Positions 1-10,204 of a stretch of DNA of 64,000 nucleotides are shown here, piece after piece. The translations under genes were made by a program, and so were the position numbers. The stretch lies in contig BSBM01000361.1 of assembly GCA_027924585.1 (NCBI GenBank), forward strand, positions 69,686,501-69,750,500, read 5' to 3'. How positions within the stretch are numbered: the stretch's first letter is position 1; each line of letters begins with the position of its first letter. The notes beneath the pieces are model-generated. The model searched no databases. It was not told where the DNA came from and was given only the letters and a program-made list of their open reading frames with translations. Origin of the DNA: Larix kaempferi. Lineage: Eukaryota; Streptophyta; Pinopsida; Pinales; Pinaceae.

Positions 1-42
1 TTAGATATATGCTCTGTTTTGAACACCTTGAGTTAGTATCTA

Positions 43-626
43 GTGGAAACTAGATGTGTTTACCTGATAGTTGCAAAGTATGTGATGAGGCACATAAAGG
101 ACACGATAGAATTTGATCTATGCTATCTTGAAGATCATGACTTCAAATGGCTATTCAGATTCTGTTTGGGCAGGAAGTGTATCAGACAAGAAGAACACCT
201 CGAGAGGATGTTATTGTCTGGGATTAGCCATGATCTCGTGGTTTAGCTGGAAGCAGTCTAGTGTGACTCTCAGCACAAGCGGAATATATGGCTGCTTGCT
301 CTGCTAGTTGTGAAGAAGTTTGGCTTTAGGATTGTTTGACTTAGAGTTAGAACCAACTGAGATCCTATGTGATAATTAGAGTTGTATCAAGATGACATAG
401 AATCTAGTGTTCCATGATAAGTCAAAGAACATAGGGAACTAACAAGATATGTCACAGAAATGAACTCTAAAAGTTTGAATTTGTAACAGGTTACCATTGT
501 ACTAACCAAGCCCCTACGTCAAGTGAAGAAGTTACCAACCAAACCTCTGTCTCGAGTGAAGTTTGAATACTTCCGAGACAAGCTTGGTGTAGTTCAAAAG
601 GACCGTCCTCGAAAGGGGGAGTAGTA
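43..626 (+). pseudogene. copia pol C-terminal remnant (RNase H)
   Basis: Frames here match the RNase H end of the copia polyprotein seen intact at 45700-46278. The matches include a VAKYVMRHIKDTIEFDL-like segment (intact copy: AVKHVLRYLKGTMDYGL), a SVWAGSVSDKKNTS segment, SWFSWKQSSVTLST, and an ending related to TKPLARVKFEYFRERLG. The match moves between frames and passes stops, so the copy is dead. A GGGGGAGTAGT run follows the coding end. Its function when alive was removal of the RNA template strand during reverse transcription. Confidence 0.85.
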
Positions 627-787
627 TAGTCACTACTGATGAGATTGTCTCATCAAACAACAAGGTCGTTGATGAGGTAACCTGTTCTCTACACCCAGTT
701 ACTTAGAAATATTTAGATTTAGGACTCTTATACTTAGAATACTTAGCTTTACTTATACATGCTTTTGATGATAGATGTATTGGTAAG

Positions 788-1035
788 AATACATGCTAGA
801 TGTATACATGTTTTGGTGTGATGTATACATGTTTAGATGTATTAGTAAGAATACATGCTAGTTGTGATGTATACATGTTCTGATGTGATGTGTACATGTT
901 TTGATTAGTGATGTATACATGTTTTGTTGTACACATGTTTTGATGTGATGTGTACATGTGTTGATTAAGTGATGTATACATGTTTTGATGTACACATGTC
1001 TTGATGTGATGTATACATGTTTTGATGTGATATAT
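788..1035 (+). repeat. degenerate tandem repeat, ATGTATACATGTTTTGATGTG-type unit
   Basis: About ten imperfect copies of a roughly 20-30 bp unit built on TGTATACATGTTTTGATG. It lies in the 3' non-coding part of the copia element, directly before the 87-bp array. Open frames across it are repeat artefacts. Confidence 0.85.
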
Positions 1036-1062
1036 GATTGTACCTGTATGGATGAGAAAAGA

Positions 1063-1652
1063 GTTGAGGGGATTGGATCATCCCTGGACTTTCAGTCCTA
1101 AAGAGAGCCGTAGACGTAAGGTCTCCGAGAATGAAGTCCTTAGTGGACAGTTGAGGGGATTGGATCATCCCTGGACTTTCAGTCCTAAAGAGAGTCGTAG
1201 ACGTGAGGTCTCCGAGAATGAAGTCCTTAGTGGACAGTTGAGGGGATTGGATCATCCCTGGACTTTCAGTCCTAAAGAGAACCGTAGACGTAAGGTCTCC
1301 GAGAATGAAGTCCTTAGTGGACAGTTGAGGGGATTGGATCATCCCTGGACTTTCAGCCCTAAAGAGAACCGTAGACGTAAGGTCTCCGAGAATGAAGTCC
1401 TTAGTGGACAGTTGAGGGGATTGGATCATCCCTGGACTTTCAGTCCTAAAGAGAACCGTAGACGTAAGGTCTCCGAGAATGAAGTCCTTAGTGGACAGTT
1501 GAGGGGATTGGATCATCCCTGGACTTTCAGTCCTAAAGAGAGCCGTAGACGAGAGGTCTCCGAGAATGAAGTCCTTGGTGGACTTGAGGGGATTGGATCA
1601 TCCCTGGACTCTCAGTCCTAAAGAGAGCCGTAGACGTGAGGTCTCCGAGAAT
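1063..1652 (+). repeat. 87-bp tandem array, about 7 copies
   Basis: Units begin at 1063, 1150, 1237, 1324, 1411 and 1498 (exact 87-bp spacing), with a shorter degenerate copy from about 1581. Each holds GGATTGGATCATCCCTGGAC and GGTCTCCGAGAATGAAGTCC. Because 87 is a multiple of 3, both strands show long repetitive ORFs of 29-residue units. These are most likely by-products of the array and not genes. Confidence 0.95.
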
Positions 1653-1684
1653 AGAAGATAGGACTGCATCGTCCCTGGACCTTA

Positions 1685-2180
1685 GTTCAAAATGTACGTG
1701 ATGGGGATTGCATCATCCCGGAACTGATAGTTCAAAATGTACGTGATGGGGATTGCATCATCCCGGAACTGATAGTTCAAAATGTACGTGATGGGGATTG
1801 CATCATCCCGGAACTGATAGTTCAAAATGTACGTGATGGGGATTGCATCATCCCGGAACTGATAGTTCAAAATGTACGTGATGGGGATTGCATCATCCCG
1901 GAACTGGTAGTTCAAAATGTACGTGATGGGGATTGCATCATCCCGGAACTGATAGTTCAAAATGTACGTGATGGGGATTGCATCATCCCGGAACTGGTAG
2001 TTCAAAATGTACGTGATGGGGATTGCATCATCCCGGAACTGATAGTTCAAAATGTACGTGATGGGGATTGCATCATCCCGGAACTGATAGTTCAAAATGT
2101 ACGTGATGGGGATTGCATCATCCCAGAACTGATAGTTCAAAATGTACGTGAAGGGGATTGTATCATCCCCGGACTTCGGT
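1685..2180 (+). repeat. 45-bp tandem array, about 11 copies
   Basis: Units begin at 1685 and recur every 45 bp to about 2135 with almost no variation. The core GGGGATTGCATCATCCCGGA resembles the GGGATTGGATCATCCCTGGA core of the preceding 87-bp array, and GTCTCCGAGAA reappears at the end. The two arrays probably share an origin. Confidence 0.95.
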
Positions 2181-2230
2181 CCCTGAATTGATCCGTAGAC
2201 GAATGGTCTCCGAGAAAGTGATGGTATTAA

Positions 2231-2520
2231 TGATGTGGTTACTCGTATCGGTAGGATACTTGTATTGATGATGTGGTTACTTGTATCGGTAGGATACTTG
2301 TATTGATGATGTGGTTACTTGTATCGGTAGGATACTTGTATTGATGATGTGGTTACTTGTATCGGTAGGATACTTGTACTGATGATGTGGTTACTTGTAT
2401 CGGTAGGATACTTGTACTGATGATGTGGTTACTTGTATCGGTAGGATACTTGTATTGATGATGTGGTTACTTGTATCGGTAGGATACTTGTACTAATGAT
2501 GTGGATACTTGTATTGTTAT
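2231..2520 (+). repeat. 38-bp tandem array, about 7-8 copies
   Basis: TGATGTGGTTACTTGTATCG recurs at 2231, 2269, 2307, 2345, 2383, 2421 and 2459, spacing 38 bp, with a degraded copy to about 2520. It lies in the 3' region of the copia element. Confidence 0.93.
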
Positions 2521-2536
2521 GGATACCTGTATTGAT

Positions 2537-2860
2537 GACGATGCTGATGATCGTGTGATGACGATGCTGATGATCGTGTGATGACGATGCTGATGATCGT
2601 GTGATGACGATGCTGCTGATCGTGTGATGACGATGTTGATGATCATGTGATGACGATGCTGCTGATCGTGTGATGACGATGTTGATGATCATGTGATGAT
2701 GATGCTAATGATCGTGTGATGACGATATTGATGATCGTGTGATGACGATGCTAATGATCGTGTGTGACGATGCTGATGATCGTGTGATGACGATCTTGAT
2801 GATCGTGTGATGACGATGCTAATGGTCGTGAGATGACGATACTGATGATCGTGAGGATCC
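2537..2860 (+). repeat. 23-bp tandem array, about 14 copies
   Basis: GACGATGCTGATGATCGTGT recurs about every 23 bp from 2537, with variants in which GCTGATGAT becomes GTTGATGAT or GCTAATGAT. It is the last of the successive arrays before the 3' LTR. From about 2860 to 3065 the sequence is related but no longer periodic. Confidence 0.92.
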
Positions 2861-3076
2861 AGATGTTGATGTTGTTGTAGTTGTTCGAGTGCTGCAGAAG
2901 ATAAAGACTCAGTACTGAAGATGTTGATGTTCCAGTATTGAAGATGTTCCAGTAACTGCTTGAGTTACTGATGATGTTGAGAAAGCTTCCAATGATTTAT
3001 AGATGTATCATGTATGATGTTGATGACTCCTTGCTCGTGCAGATACTGTTATAATATCCTTCTCGTTAAGGGGGAG

Positions 3077-3680
3077 TGTTAAATATTGTAACTTCAAAGA
3101 ATATTATATTTGTACTTTATTATTCCGGAGATGATTCATTCCTCCGTGAAGATCTTATTGTATATCCGGAGATGTTTATTCCTCCGTCGGAATGTGGTAA
3201 CTCGGGTTATTAGACTTCCCTAGTGGGGGTCGGCCCTAAATGTGTTATGTGGGTCAAAGGGTTATTAGACCACCCTAGAGGGGTCGGCCCAGTTAGTTGT
3301 AGTGGGTTATTTAACCTATTGGTTAAATACGAGCCTACGTGTACTTGTGTAAAATACATATCAAAGTAGTGTATAAATAGAGGAGGTGTGTTCCTCATTA
3401 TATACACTCACTCATTCAAGGGAGGCGCACCTATTGGAGGAGAGGTCTGCTACAGTGGAGAAGGAGATCATGTCTTTGGTTTGCATCTTTGTATATTGCT
3501 GGTCATCTATATTGAGGAAGCTTTACTGGGTTTTCTACCCCATGAGGGTTTCCCAGGATAAATCTGTGTCTCTTGTGTTTATGCTATGCTTGTTGTTTCT
3601 TCAGTGATCCTGTATATGCTATTATTGTGAAATGGAATGTAATGCTGCTATTTTCTGTCTTAGCATATTGAATTTTAACA
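3077..3680 (+). repeat. copia 3' LTR
   Basis: It starts TGTTAAAT right after a GGGGGAG tract and ends TTTTAACA, with the TG...CA boundaries expected of an LTR. It shares with the LTRs at 21715, 28180, 36962 and 50427 the U3 motif GGGTTATTAGAC followed by GGGGTCGGCCC (two copies here), a TATA box in GTGTATAAATAGAGGAGG near 3370, and the downstream GAGGAAGCTTTACTGGGTTTT-type segment. The sequence is diverged enough to be a separate subfamily. Confidence 0.88.
3367..3384 (+). promoter_or_regulatory. LTR TATA box
   Basis: GTGTATAAATAGAGGAGG lies in the middle of the LTR. The same TATAAATAGAG core sits at the equivalent place in the other copia LTRs of the window (about 22041, 28463, 41313 and 48270), so it is the likely U3 core promoter. 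Confidence 0.75.
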
Positions 3681-5452
3681 GATTGACCATTGAATACTAG
3701 TTCATTTGTTTCATCCGACCAACATGATCATATTGTATAGTTCGACTTGGTGCATCGACCAGTATAGTTAATTGATTAAAAAATTGTTGATTTGCATGTT
3801 GAAGATTTTAATTCCTACAATCTTCAAACATTGGTCGACTTTAAAAAAAGAAGAAGCTCGATGTCCTTTGACAAGAGAGAAGTCTATTCCTTCAGTTATT
3901 TCATATCATTTATTTATTTTATATGCTCGAAGTTGAGTCGATGTGCTTTTTGATCGAAGTGATATGCTTTTTGATTCTTCATATGGTCAAAAATTTTTAA
4001 AATGGTCGGTTTATGTTTTTAGTCGAAGTTCGACATGTACAAGTTGTAATAATTTTTAGTTGAAATTCGCCATATACAAGCTGTCATGCTTTTTTGGTCG
4101 AGGTTGATATGTATGATCGGGTATGTCAAAATGTGTTCGATATGCCAGATCTTGGTCGGACCCTTATAATATTCAGTCATGTCTTTATTACTTTTTGGTC
4201 GACATATTCCATACGTTGGTCGAGATTGTCCAAATAGAGTTAAATGGTTGAGTCTTTTAAGTAGTCATTTTGTTGTAGAAAGTGTCGGGTTTTCAGCTGA
4301 CCATATAGAAGGTCACTCGAAATAATGAAGTTTTCTCAAAATAATGAAGCTTGAAACAGTCAACTCATAGAACTCGACATCATCATCCTGCATGGTAGTC
4401 AGATCTACATTTGACCAAGACTGTCGGTCGTTATTGTCTATCTTCATAAAACTCTTAAATACACATGATTACTGTATCCAAGTCGACAGCAGATTAGTTG
4501 TCTTCCTTTTCGTTGGTCAACAGTTTCAATAAAGTCCTATGAATTTAATCGTCGACTTCTTTTGGTGGTCAGATCGTTTATCTGAAATGAAGCACTCTTA
4601 GTCGATTCTAATGCTGGTCGACTTCCATAGTTGACATAAGAAACAATATCATCCTTGTTTGTGCTCAATCATTGGTCACTGGTCAATGCATGCTCCACGA
4701 AATTCAATGGTGGAAAAACTTTCTTGTCGACTATTCTTCAATTATCGCATCAACTACCTGCTCAAATGCCAAATGCTGATGGATTACCCAAGGACTACTC
4801 ACCATCATGGATATTGATGTCAATTTTGTAGACAAAGGATTAATCATTCATCATTATATTTGTATTTGGCATTATTTTGTCACGTAGTCTTTCCAGGAAA
4901 TCAACCACTCACCTCTTAACTATGTGGTCGAATTCATGGACACTTCATTTTGGTCGGCTCCGTCAATATTTGTAATACGTTCTTTTGAAAGTGGTCAAGG
5001 TAATATTTCGTCGTGCATCGACGAAATTACAAGTATTTGGTAGATATCAAATTATTTGGTCGAGGTTCATTTTCGTGGACGTGACATGAAGTCTACGATC
5101 AAGATTTCATGCAACTTAAAATTTGCAACAAGGTCATTTTCAAATTAAAAACAATGTTTTCATTCACATAGGTTGTGCATTCAACCCTTCCAATTTTCAA
5201 TTTCCATTATGTGACATAAAGAAGAGCTCCATTCAGGGAATTACTTTTTATTGTATTCTTTCCATTCATAGTTGTATAACTTATATCAATTCAACATTTC
5301 ATTAGTATTGATTAAACAGAAAATGTACTATATCTTGTGTTCCCCAAATATGTATGCTTATGTCTACCCATTTTAAGAAATACGAGTAATTAGAATGGCA
5401 ACAAATTTTTACAACTTATATATGCTTAAGTCTGTCCATTTGAACAAATAAC
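3681..5452. other. ancestral non-coding sequence rich in GGTCG/GTCGA
   Basis: No convincing gene. The stretch is AT-rich but carries dozens of GGTCG, TCGAC or GTCGA words, especially from 3720 to 5070, far more than chance would suggest in such sequence. It is the left flank of the ancestral locus: the gypsy insertion follows at 5453 and the interrupted ORF begins about 90 bases beyond it at 9971. It could be a 5' region or LTR of an old unrecognised element. Confidence 0.5.
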
Positions 5453-5911
5453 TGTGATGAACCTGCAATAATTAATTAATGCAAATACACAAGATATCAG
5501 AAATAATAGAACTCAGAATCACTTTTATATTGATCACGGGCCACTTTGAGGGGGCAACCTCCTTTGAGCAAGCTCAATACAATTAACTTCACAGTGCCTT
5601 CATATGCCTCAACACAGACTTATATACTAAGTCTAGGTGCCAATACCATGGGTCAATACTATGTGCCAATACCATGGGTCAATACTATGTGCCAATACAA
5701 ACCATGGGCTAAGTCTAGGCGCCAATACTATCAGTCAAAACCATGGGACATATAATACTATGGGACGACTTACAAATCATATGCGTCCAATACTATGGGT
5801 CAATACTATGGGATAATATAAACTATGGATCAACAAATACTATGGGACGACTTACAAAGCATATGTGTCCAACAACAAATACTAACAAAGTAAATACATG
5901 GGTTCCTAACA
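5453..5911 (-). repeat. gypsy 3' LTR
   Basis: Plus-strand reading starts TGTGATGAACC and ends GGTTCCTAACA. It pairs with 9443-9876. It is about 25 bp longer because a roughly 26-bp unit beginning GCCAATACCATGGGTCAATA is duplicated near 5639-5690. The adjoining TCCCCTCTCCCTTAG is the complement of a polypurine tract. Confidence 0.95.
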
Positions 5912-5926
5912 TCCCCTCTCCCTTAG
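5912..5926 (-). promoter_or_regulatory. polypurine tract
   Basis: The minus strand reads CTAAGGGAGAGGGGA directly next to the 3' LTR. This is the usual position for the plus-strand DNA primer of an LTR element. Confidence 0.8.
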
Positions 5927-5940
5927 AAAAAGCTTTGTCC

Positions 5941-6160
5941 TCAAAGCTTTAGATGTGGAAATTGATGCAGAATCTGAAGGAGTGGGTCCCCTGTAGCATC
6001 CTCGAGTTGCATTCCGAGCCACTGGTGCCTTTGGAGTTTCAGGGAGGATTGCATGGAAGCCTGTAGACGAAGAAGAACCATATCAGCGATGTGAAAATTT
6101 TCCTCAGAACGGTGCTGATCGGCTTGTTGTTTCATTCGAATTCTTGCCATGTGAAAATTG
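5941..6160 (-). pseudogene. gypsy integrase C-terminal fragment
   Basis: The minus-strand ORF contains RMKQQADQHRSEENFHIADM and then VLLRLQASMQSSLK. This is the segment of plant Ty3/gypsy polyproteins after the integrase core, where the usual form is close to RMKQQADQHRSERxFxVGDxV(F/Y)LRLQPY. It normally leads into the chromo-like tail, which is degraded here. Confidence 0.85.
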
Positions 6161-6492
6161 TCCTGCAGAATGAGAAGAAGCTAATCACGGTTTCAAAGAA
6201 TTGAGTCAATTTCCTGAACTGGGGAGCTGCTGAAGGTGTATGGAAGAAGAACTGGTGGTGCTTGTCCAGATACTGCTTCATATGGTGTCCTTTGAGATGT
6301 GGTACTATACCACTGGAGCACTTCTAGGAAATCCATAGAAATAGTTGTCCAAATCTATGGAGGGACGGGTAAGGGTTTGAGCAGTCCTGAAAGGAGGGTC
6401 ATTTCACTGTTGTTGACCTGGAAAGTATCATAGTCAACCACCATCTGTTAAATTGTCCTTTTGAGTCCCTGCCAAAAGAAGTTACATTGTTC
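6161..6492 (-). pseudogene. residual integrase-region sequence
   Basis: Short minus-strand pieces resemble gypsy integrase around the LPVPPWIWTTISMDFLE and RTPYEAVSGQAPP segments. The middle of the catalytic core is deleted. There is no continuous frame. Confidence 0.6.
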
Positions 6493-7023
6493 CTAGTCAT
6501 ACGTTTTGAGGAACCCAGAGTGCCCTACTGATGAAGAAGCATGGAGTTCATAGAAGAGATAGCCCCGTTGAACAGATTGCAACCAATTTGGAACAAGCAG
6601 AGAAATAGCTGTAAGAGAGACTGGGGCATCAAATGTGCGAGGAGGAGCATATTCCACCATATTGTCCTTACCCTTCTGGTAAGTGGTCACATAGTCATAA
6701 CCCATGAGTTGGATAACCCATTTCAGGTGTGTTGGGGAGGAGACCCGTTGTTCCAGGAAAGTTTCTAGACTCTGGATATCAGTCTTGATGCAAAAATAAT
6801 TCCCCAATAGGGATGGCTGCCACTTCTGTACTGTATGAAAAATAGTCATCATTTCCTGCTGAGAGGTAGATGCAGTTAAATTCTTACCGGAAAGGTCTCT
6901 TGAAGGCAACAAGATAATTGGTTCAACAAAGACACTTGCATATCTATCCAAGGAAGTAGTGGAGACTATTGGTGGGTGCATCTGAATGGAATGGAGCTGA
7001 GCGATGACACCATGTGAATTCAA
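6493..7023 (-). pseudogene. gypsy RNase H and integrase zinc-binding start
   Basis: The ORF carries the Ty3 RNase H signature in order: VQKWQPSLLGNYFCIKTD, QSLETFLEQRVSSPTHLKWV and MGYDYVTTYQKGKDN. It is followed by LHASSSVGHSGFLKTYD, which is the start of the integrase H2C2 zinc finger. The catalytic DALSRR-type ending has changed (VEYAPPRTF). The reverse transcriptase that should precede RNase H is absent: the frame meets the protease fragment within about 70 bases. This is a deletion derivative. Confidence 0.88.
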
Positions 7024-7090
7024 GTATTTTTTCCAAGCGATATGATTGGATGATGCAGAGAGACCCTAATTGTAAGCCCATAAATTTGTG

Positions 7091-8440
7091 TTATGCCCCA
7101 TTGACTAAAAACTGCATCCAAAGTTCAGCAAAATCCCATAAGATGGGGCAAAGTGTGCGTAACCATTGAACGCCCAAAACCAAATCACATCCGCCTAAGG
7201 ACAAGGAAAACATGTGAGAGTGCAGGTTATAATCTTCCATAGAGATATGCACATTGTGACACTTCCCCTTGCAAGGTAAGGTGCCCCCATTGGCAACCAT
7301 GACTTCAAAGTTGGAGCAAGGATGGACAAAACAATCAGCCTGTTTGGCAATGCGAGGATCAATGAAGTTATGAGTGCTACCAGAATCAATGAGTATGGTA
7401 AGAGGGAGATTCTTGAAGTATCCCCTGACTCGCATTGTTTGTGGGGTGGTGACACCGGTTACAGCATGGAGAGAGATCTCAGGTGGGTCGTCCTGATATG
7501 GGGTGTCAACAGGCGGGTGTTGAATGTCGACCTTATCATCTACTTTATCTGGAGCTTCTTCATCAAGTTCTAAGGCAGGCAGAGAATCCACATACAAGAG
7601 ATAGAGCTTTTGTTGAACACATCTATGTCCCCGAGTGAATTTCTCATCACCATTATAACAAAGCCCTTTTTCTCTGTGTGCCTGCATATCTGTTTTAGAC
7701 AAATGCTTGATAGGAGTTGGTTGAGGAGAAACTGTGATGGGAGGTCATTGGGAGCCCATATTTCTGAAGGGAACAAGGGTGGGTTTGGAGCGTTGTTGAT
7801 ATGCGAACTTGTCCTCTGCCAACTTAGCCAACCCTAGGACTTCCATCATTGTGTTGGGACAAAACATTTTGACCACTGAGCGGATTTCATCCTTGAGACC
7901 ACTGATAAAAAAACTCCTGTAGAATTCATCAGACAATCCTTCTATGTGATTGGCCAGTTTCTCAAATTATGTCTGATACTCTCTCACTGTACCCATTTGG
8001 TGAAGTTTAGTGAGTGATCCTGTGAAGTCATCAAAAGCACTAGGATCAAATCGTGAAAAAATGAGTTGGAAAAAATTTGTCCAGTTTGGCTTCGGATGAG
8101 CTTTGATGTACCAATGGTACCATTGAAGGGCTTCTTGTTCCAAATGAAAGGATGCAAGTGGAAATTTTTGGACATCAAAAGTATTATGCAGACTGAAATA
8201 TTGTTATGCTCAGTATATCCATCCAGTCGGATCAGTACCATTGAAGCGAGGAAAATCAAGCTTCGGCCCACGAAAATTGCTGCAAGAAGAGAACTCGGTG
8301 GCTGTAACAGATTTTGGCTGTCGGTTATTGTTCATGGTTGAATGCTGAAAATGGAGGCTGAGAAATTTTTCATCCAGATCTTGGAGTTTGGTTTGGATGG
8401 CTGCAAGTGCTTCCTCCATGGTGTTTGATCCTGTGAGAGT
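7091..8440 (-). pseudogene. gypsy gag-protease
   Basis: Reading the minus strand from about 8440, gag starts near MVVTLTGSNTMEEALAAI. It includes GPKLDFPRFNGTDPTGWIY, then a capsid part (QEALQWYHWYIKAHPKPNW, GLSDEFYRSFFISGLKDEI) and a zinc-knuckle region EKGLCYNGDEKFTRGHRC in which the second cysteine is glycine. The retropepsin follows with ILIDSGSTHNFID and VLGVQWLRTL. At least two stops lie near 8205-8215 (between WIY and QYF), one near 7970 and one near 7743. The frame ends at 7091, where reverse transcriptase should begin. Confidence 0.88.
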
Positions 8441-9428
8441 GACAACCATAACCAGTAATTTTTTTATTTTTTGTGGGGGGGGGGAATGGATAGAAAAACA
8501 CAAACACAAGCTTATTTAGTAAGGGGAAATTTGGATTTGGGAAAAACTCGGAGGGGTAATTGGGGTTTGACTAGTTTTTCGACACTTTCTGAGGGATAGG
8601 GAAGCAAAAAAATGGGGATTTCAGAAGCGGGAACTCTATGGTAAAATTTGAAGGCAATCGGGTGAAAATTGAAGAAGTTATGGAAAACCCTAAAAATAGA
8701 CAAATGTGGGATTTCTGGTCCAAATGTGGGATTTCTGGTCTTGGGAAGTGGAATTTGGGATAGGGTCTTCAGGAATGAAATATGCAGAATGGGATTGTAG
8801 GGATGCCAGTGAAGTTTCAGGGAAAACAGAGTTGAAACAAGGGAGATATGGCTGAAAAACAGTTTTTTTTTTCCAGAAATTGATCGGCAACAGTGGCGTG
8901 GAAGGGATCTGCAATAGATGTATCTGCAACGGCGCAGAAGGGATAAAAAATGGTTGGATCTGGAACAACTTTCAGAATAGATTTGAAACGGCTGGATCTA
9001 GAGTGGAAGTGATCGACAACAATTCAACTGAAAATAGAAATGGACCCCAGGTATGCACGACTTCCTAACACTTCAGGTGTTTCACTTGGCTACCAATGTT
9101 GTCTGACGGCTTGCATATGGGGGCAGTACCCCTCACTCAACAGCTCAGGTAAAACTGATAATCGCTTTTCCACAAACGACAACTCTTGGTTTACCTCACA
9201 GGTGGGAACTAGTCAATCAGGTAGGGGTCGTTGCCCTTTTCGCTGGAAGGTCCTCTCAATGGGCCAGCTACTTTGGGGTTCCTGTGGTACTCCTCACAAT
9301 GCGTTTTAGGGCTTATGCCCAAGTACTTCCCACAGTTAAGCGGATAGGGATTATTCCCAAATCCGAAGCTGCAATAGATGCGAAAAAAAAAATTTGGCAG
9401 AAATTCCACCCAACGAGCCCAAGAAAGT
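8441..9428 (-). other. gypsy untranslated leader
   Basis: About 1 kb between the primer-binding site and gag with no supported coding frame. It contains a C7/G10-type homopolymer run near 8470-8485 and a GC-richer stretch at 9070-9330. Long leaders of this kind are common in plant gypsy elements. Confidence 0.6.
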
Positions 9429-9440
9429 GCTCTGATACCA
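9429..9440 (-). promoter_or_regulatory. primer-binding site, initiator tRNA-Met type
   Basis: The minus strand reads TGGTATCAGAGC two bases inside the LTR. This complements the 3' end of plant initiator tRNA-Met and primes minus-strand synthesis. It fixes the element's orientation. Confidence 0.92.
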
Positions 9441-9442
9441 GA

Positions 9443-9876
9443 TGTGATGAACCTGCAATAATTAATTAATGCAAATACACAAGATATCAGAAATAATAGA
9501 ACTCAGAATCACTTTTATATTGATCATGGGCCACTTCGAGGGGGCAACCTCCTTTGAGTAAGCTCAATACAATTAACTTCACAGTGCCTTCATAGGCCTC
9601 AACACAGACTTATATACTAAGTCTAGGTGCCAATACCATGGGTCAATACTATGTCTCAATACAAACCATGGGCTAAGTCTAGGCGCCAATACTACGAGTC
9701 AAAACCATGGGACATATAATACTATGGGATGACTTACAAAGCATATGCGTCCAATACTATGGGTCAATACTATGGGCTAATATAAACTATGGATCAACAA
9801 ATACTACGGGACAACTTACAAAGCATATGCGTCCAACAACAATATACTAAAAAAGTAAAGACATGGGTTCCTAACA
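9443..9876 (-). repeat. gypsy 5' LTR
   Basis: Direct copy of 5453-5911, lacking one 26-bp internal unit. It is bounded by TGTGATGAACC and TTCCTAACA and followed by the target duplication ataac. Confidence 0.95.
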
Positions 9877-9970
9877 ATAACATCGATTACTCTATCGTGA
9901 ATACTAATTACCTTATAAACATTTCAATCAAGATTCCTCACTATTCACACTGTATGTTTTCGAATCAGAT

Positions 9971-10155
9971 ATGTCTAACAAAACCACCAAAAGGAAGGGC
10001 CAACAGATTGAGCTTCAAGCAGAAACAACTCCAAAAATACAAATGGAAACACTATTTGAAGACACCAAACCCATCATAGGAAGTACGCTTGAGTTCAAAT
10101 GGGGCAAGCTGTACATAGCTATCAGAGATGAAAAAATACCTAATTCAACTCAGGA
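9971..10155 (+). pseudogene. unrecognised TE-like ORF, first segment
   Basis: An ORF opens with MSNKTTKRKGQQIELQAE and is cut at 10155 by the CACTA terminus. Skipping from here to 35369 continues the frame (...NSTQ then EEGMVYQNIKRSS). That makes this the N-terminus of the long ORF at 35369-36833. The basic start suggests a nucleic-acid-binding or nuclear protein, but I do not recognise a defined domain. Confidence 0.6.
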
Positions 10156-10185
10156 CACTATTGGATTTGGACCCAAAATCCAATG
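10156..10185 (+). repeat. CACTA 5' terminal inverted repeat
   Basis: It begins CACTATTGGATTTGGACCC. Its inner part matches the inverted right end, and it can also fold on itself (TTGGATTT against AAATCCAA). Terminal repeats are where the transposase cuts. Confidence 0.88.
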
Positions 10186-10204
10186 ATAAAATTCGATGAC
10201 CTCT

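Larger units (their letters stand above)
1..3680 (+). mobile_element. Ty1/copia LTR retrotransposon, 3' portion only
   Basis: The stretch runs from a decayed pol C-terminus through about 2 kb of tandem repeats to a purine tract (about 3066-3076) and a complete 3' LTR. The order pol end, repeat-rich 3' region, polypurine tract, LTR matches the intact element at 41062-48626. The 5' part and the 5' LTR lie outside the window, so the target-site duplication cannot be checked; the 5 bases after the LTR are gattg. Confidence 0.85.
5453..9876 (-). mobile_element. Ty3/gypsy LTR retrotransposon, internally deleted
   Basis: Two direct LTRs (5453-5911 and 9443-9876) bound gag, protease, RNase H and integrase fragments read on the minus strand. 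The 5-bp flanks 5448-5452 and 9877-9881 are both ataac, a perfect target-site duplication. A primer-binding site lies inside the right LTR and a purine tract (minus strand) inside the left one. Reverse transcriptase and the integrase core are missing and gag has stops, so the element is not autonomous. Confidence 0.95.

Noticed and set aside
1034-2140. Long ORFs of 195, 183 and 152 residues over the 87-bp and 45-bp arrays, possible repeat proteins
   Set aside because: The periods are multiples of three, so any open frame stays open. Frames on both strands are equally long and no start context or conserved domain supports a protein.
1063-2180. CRISPR-like regular repeats
   Set aside because: The units are contiguous without unique spacers, and the setting is a plant retrotransposon.
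7984-8271. Minus-strand ORF of 95 residues in the gypsy gag region
   Set aside because: It is the wrong frame. The gag homology (QYFSLHN, QEALQWYHWY) runs through the neighbouring frame with stops.
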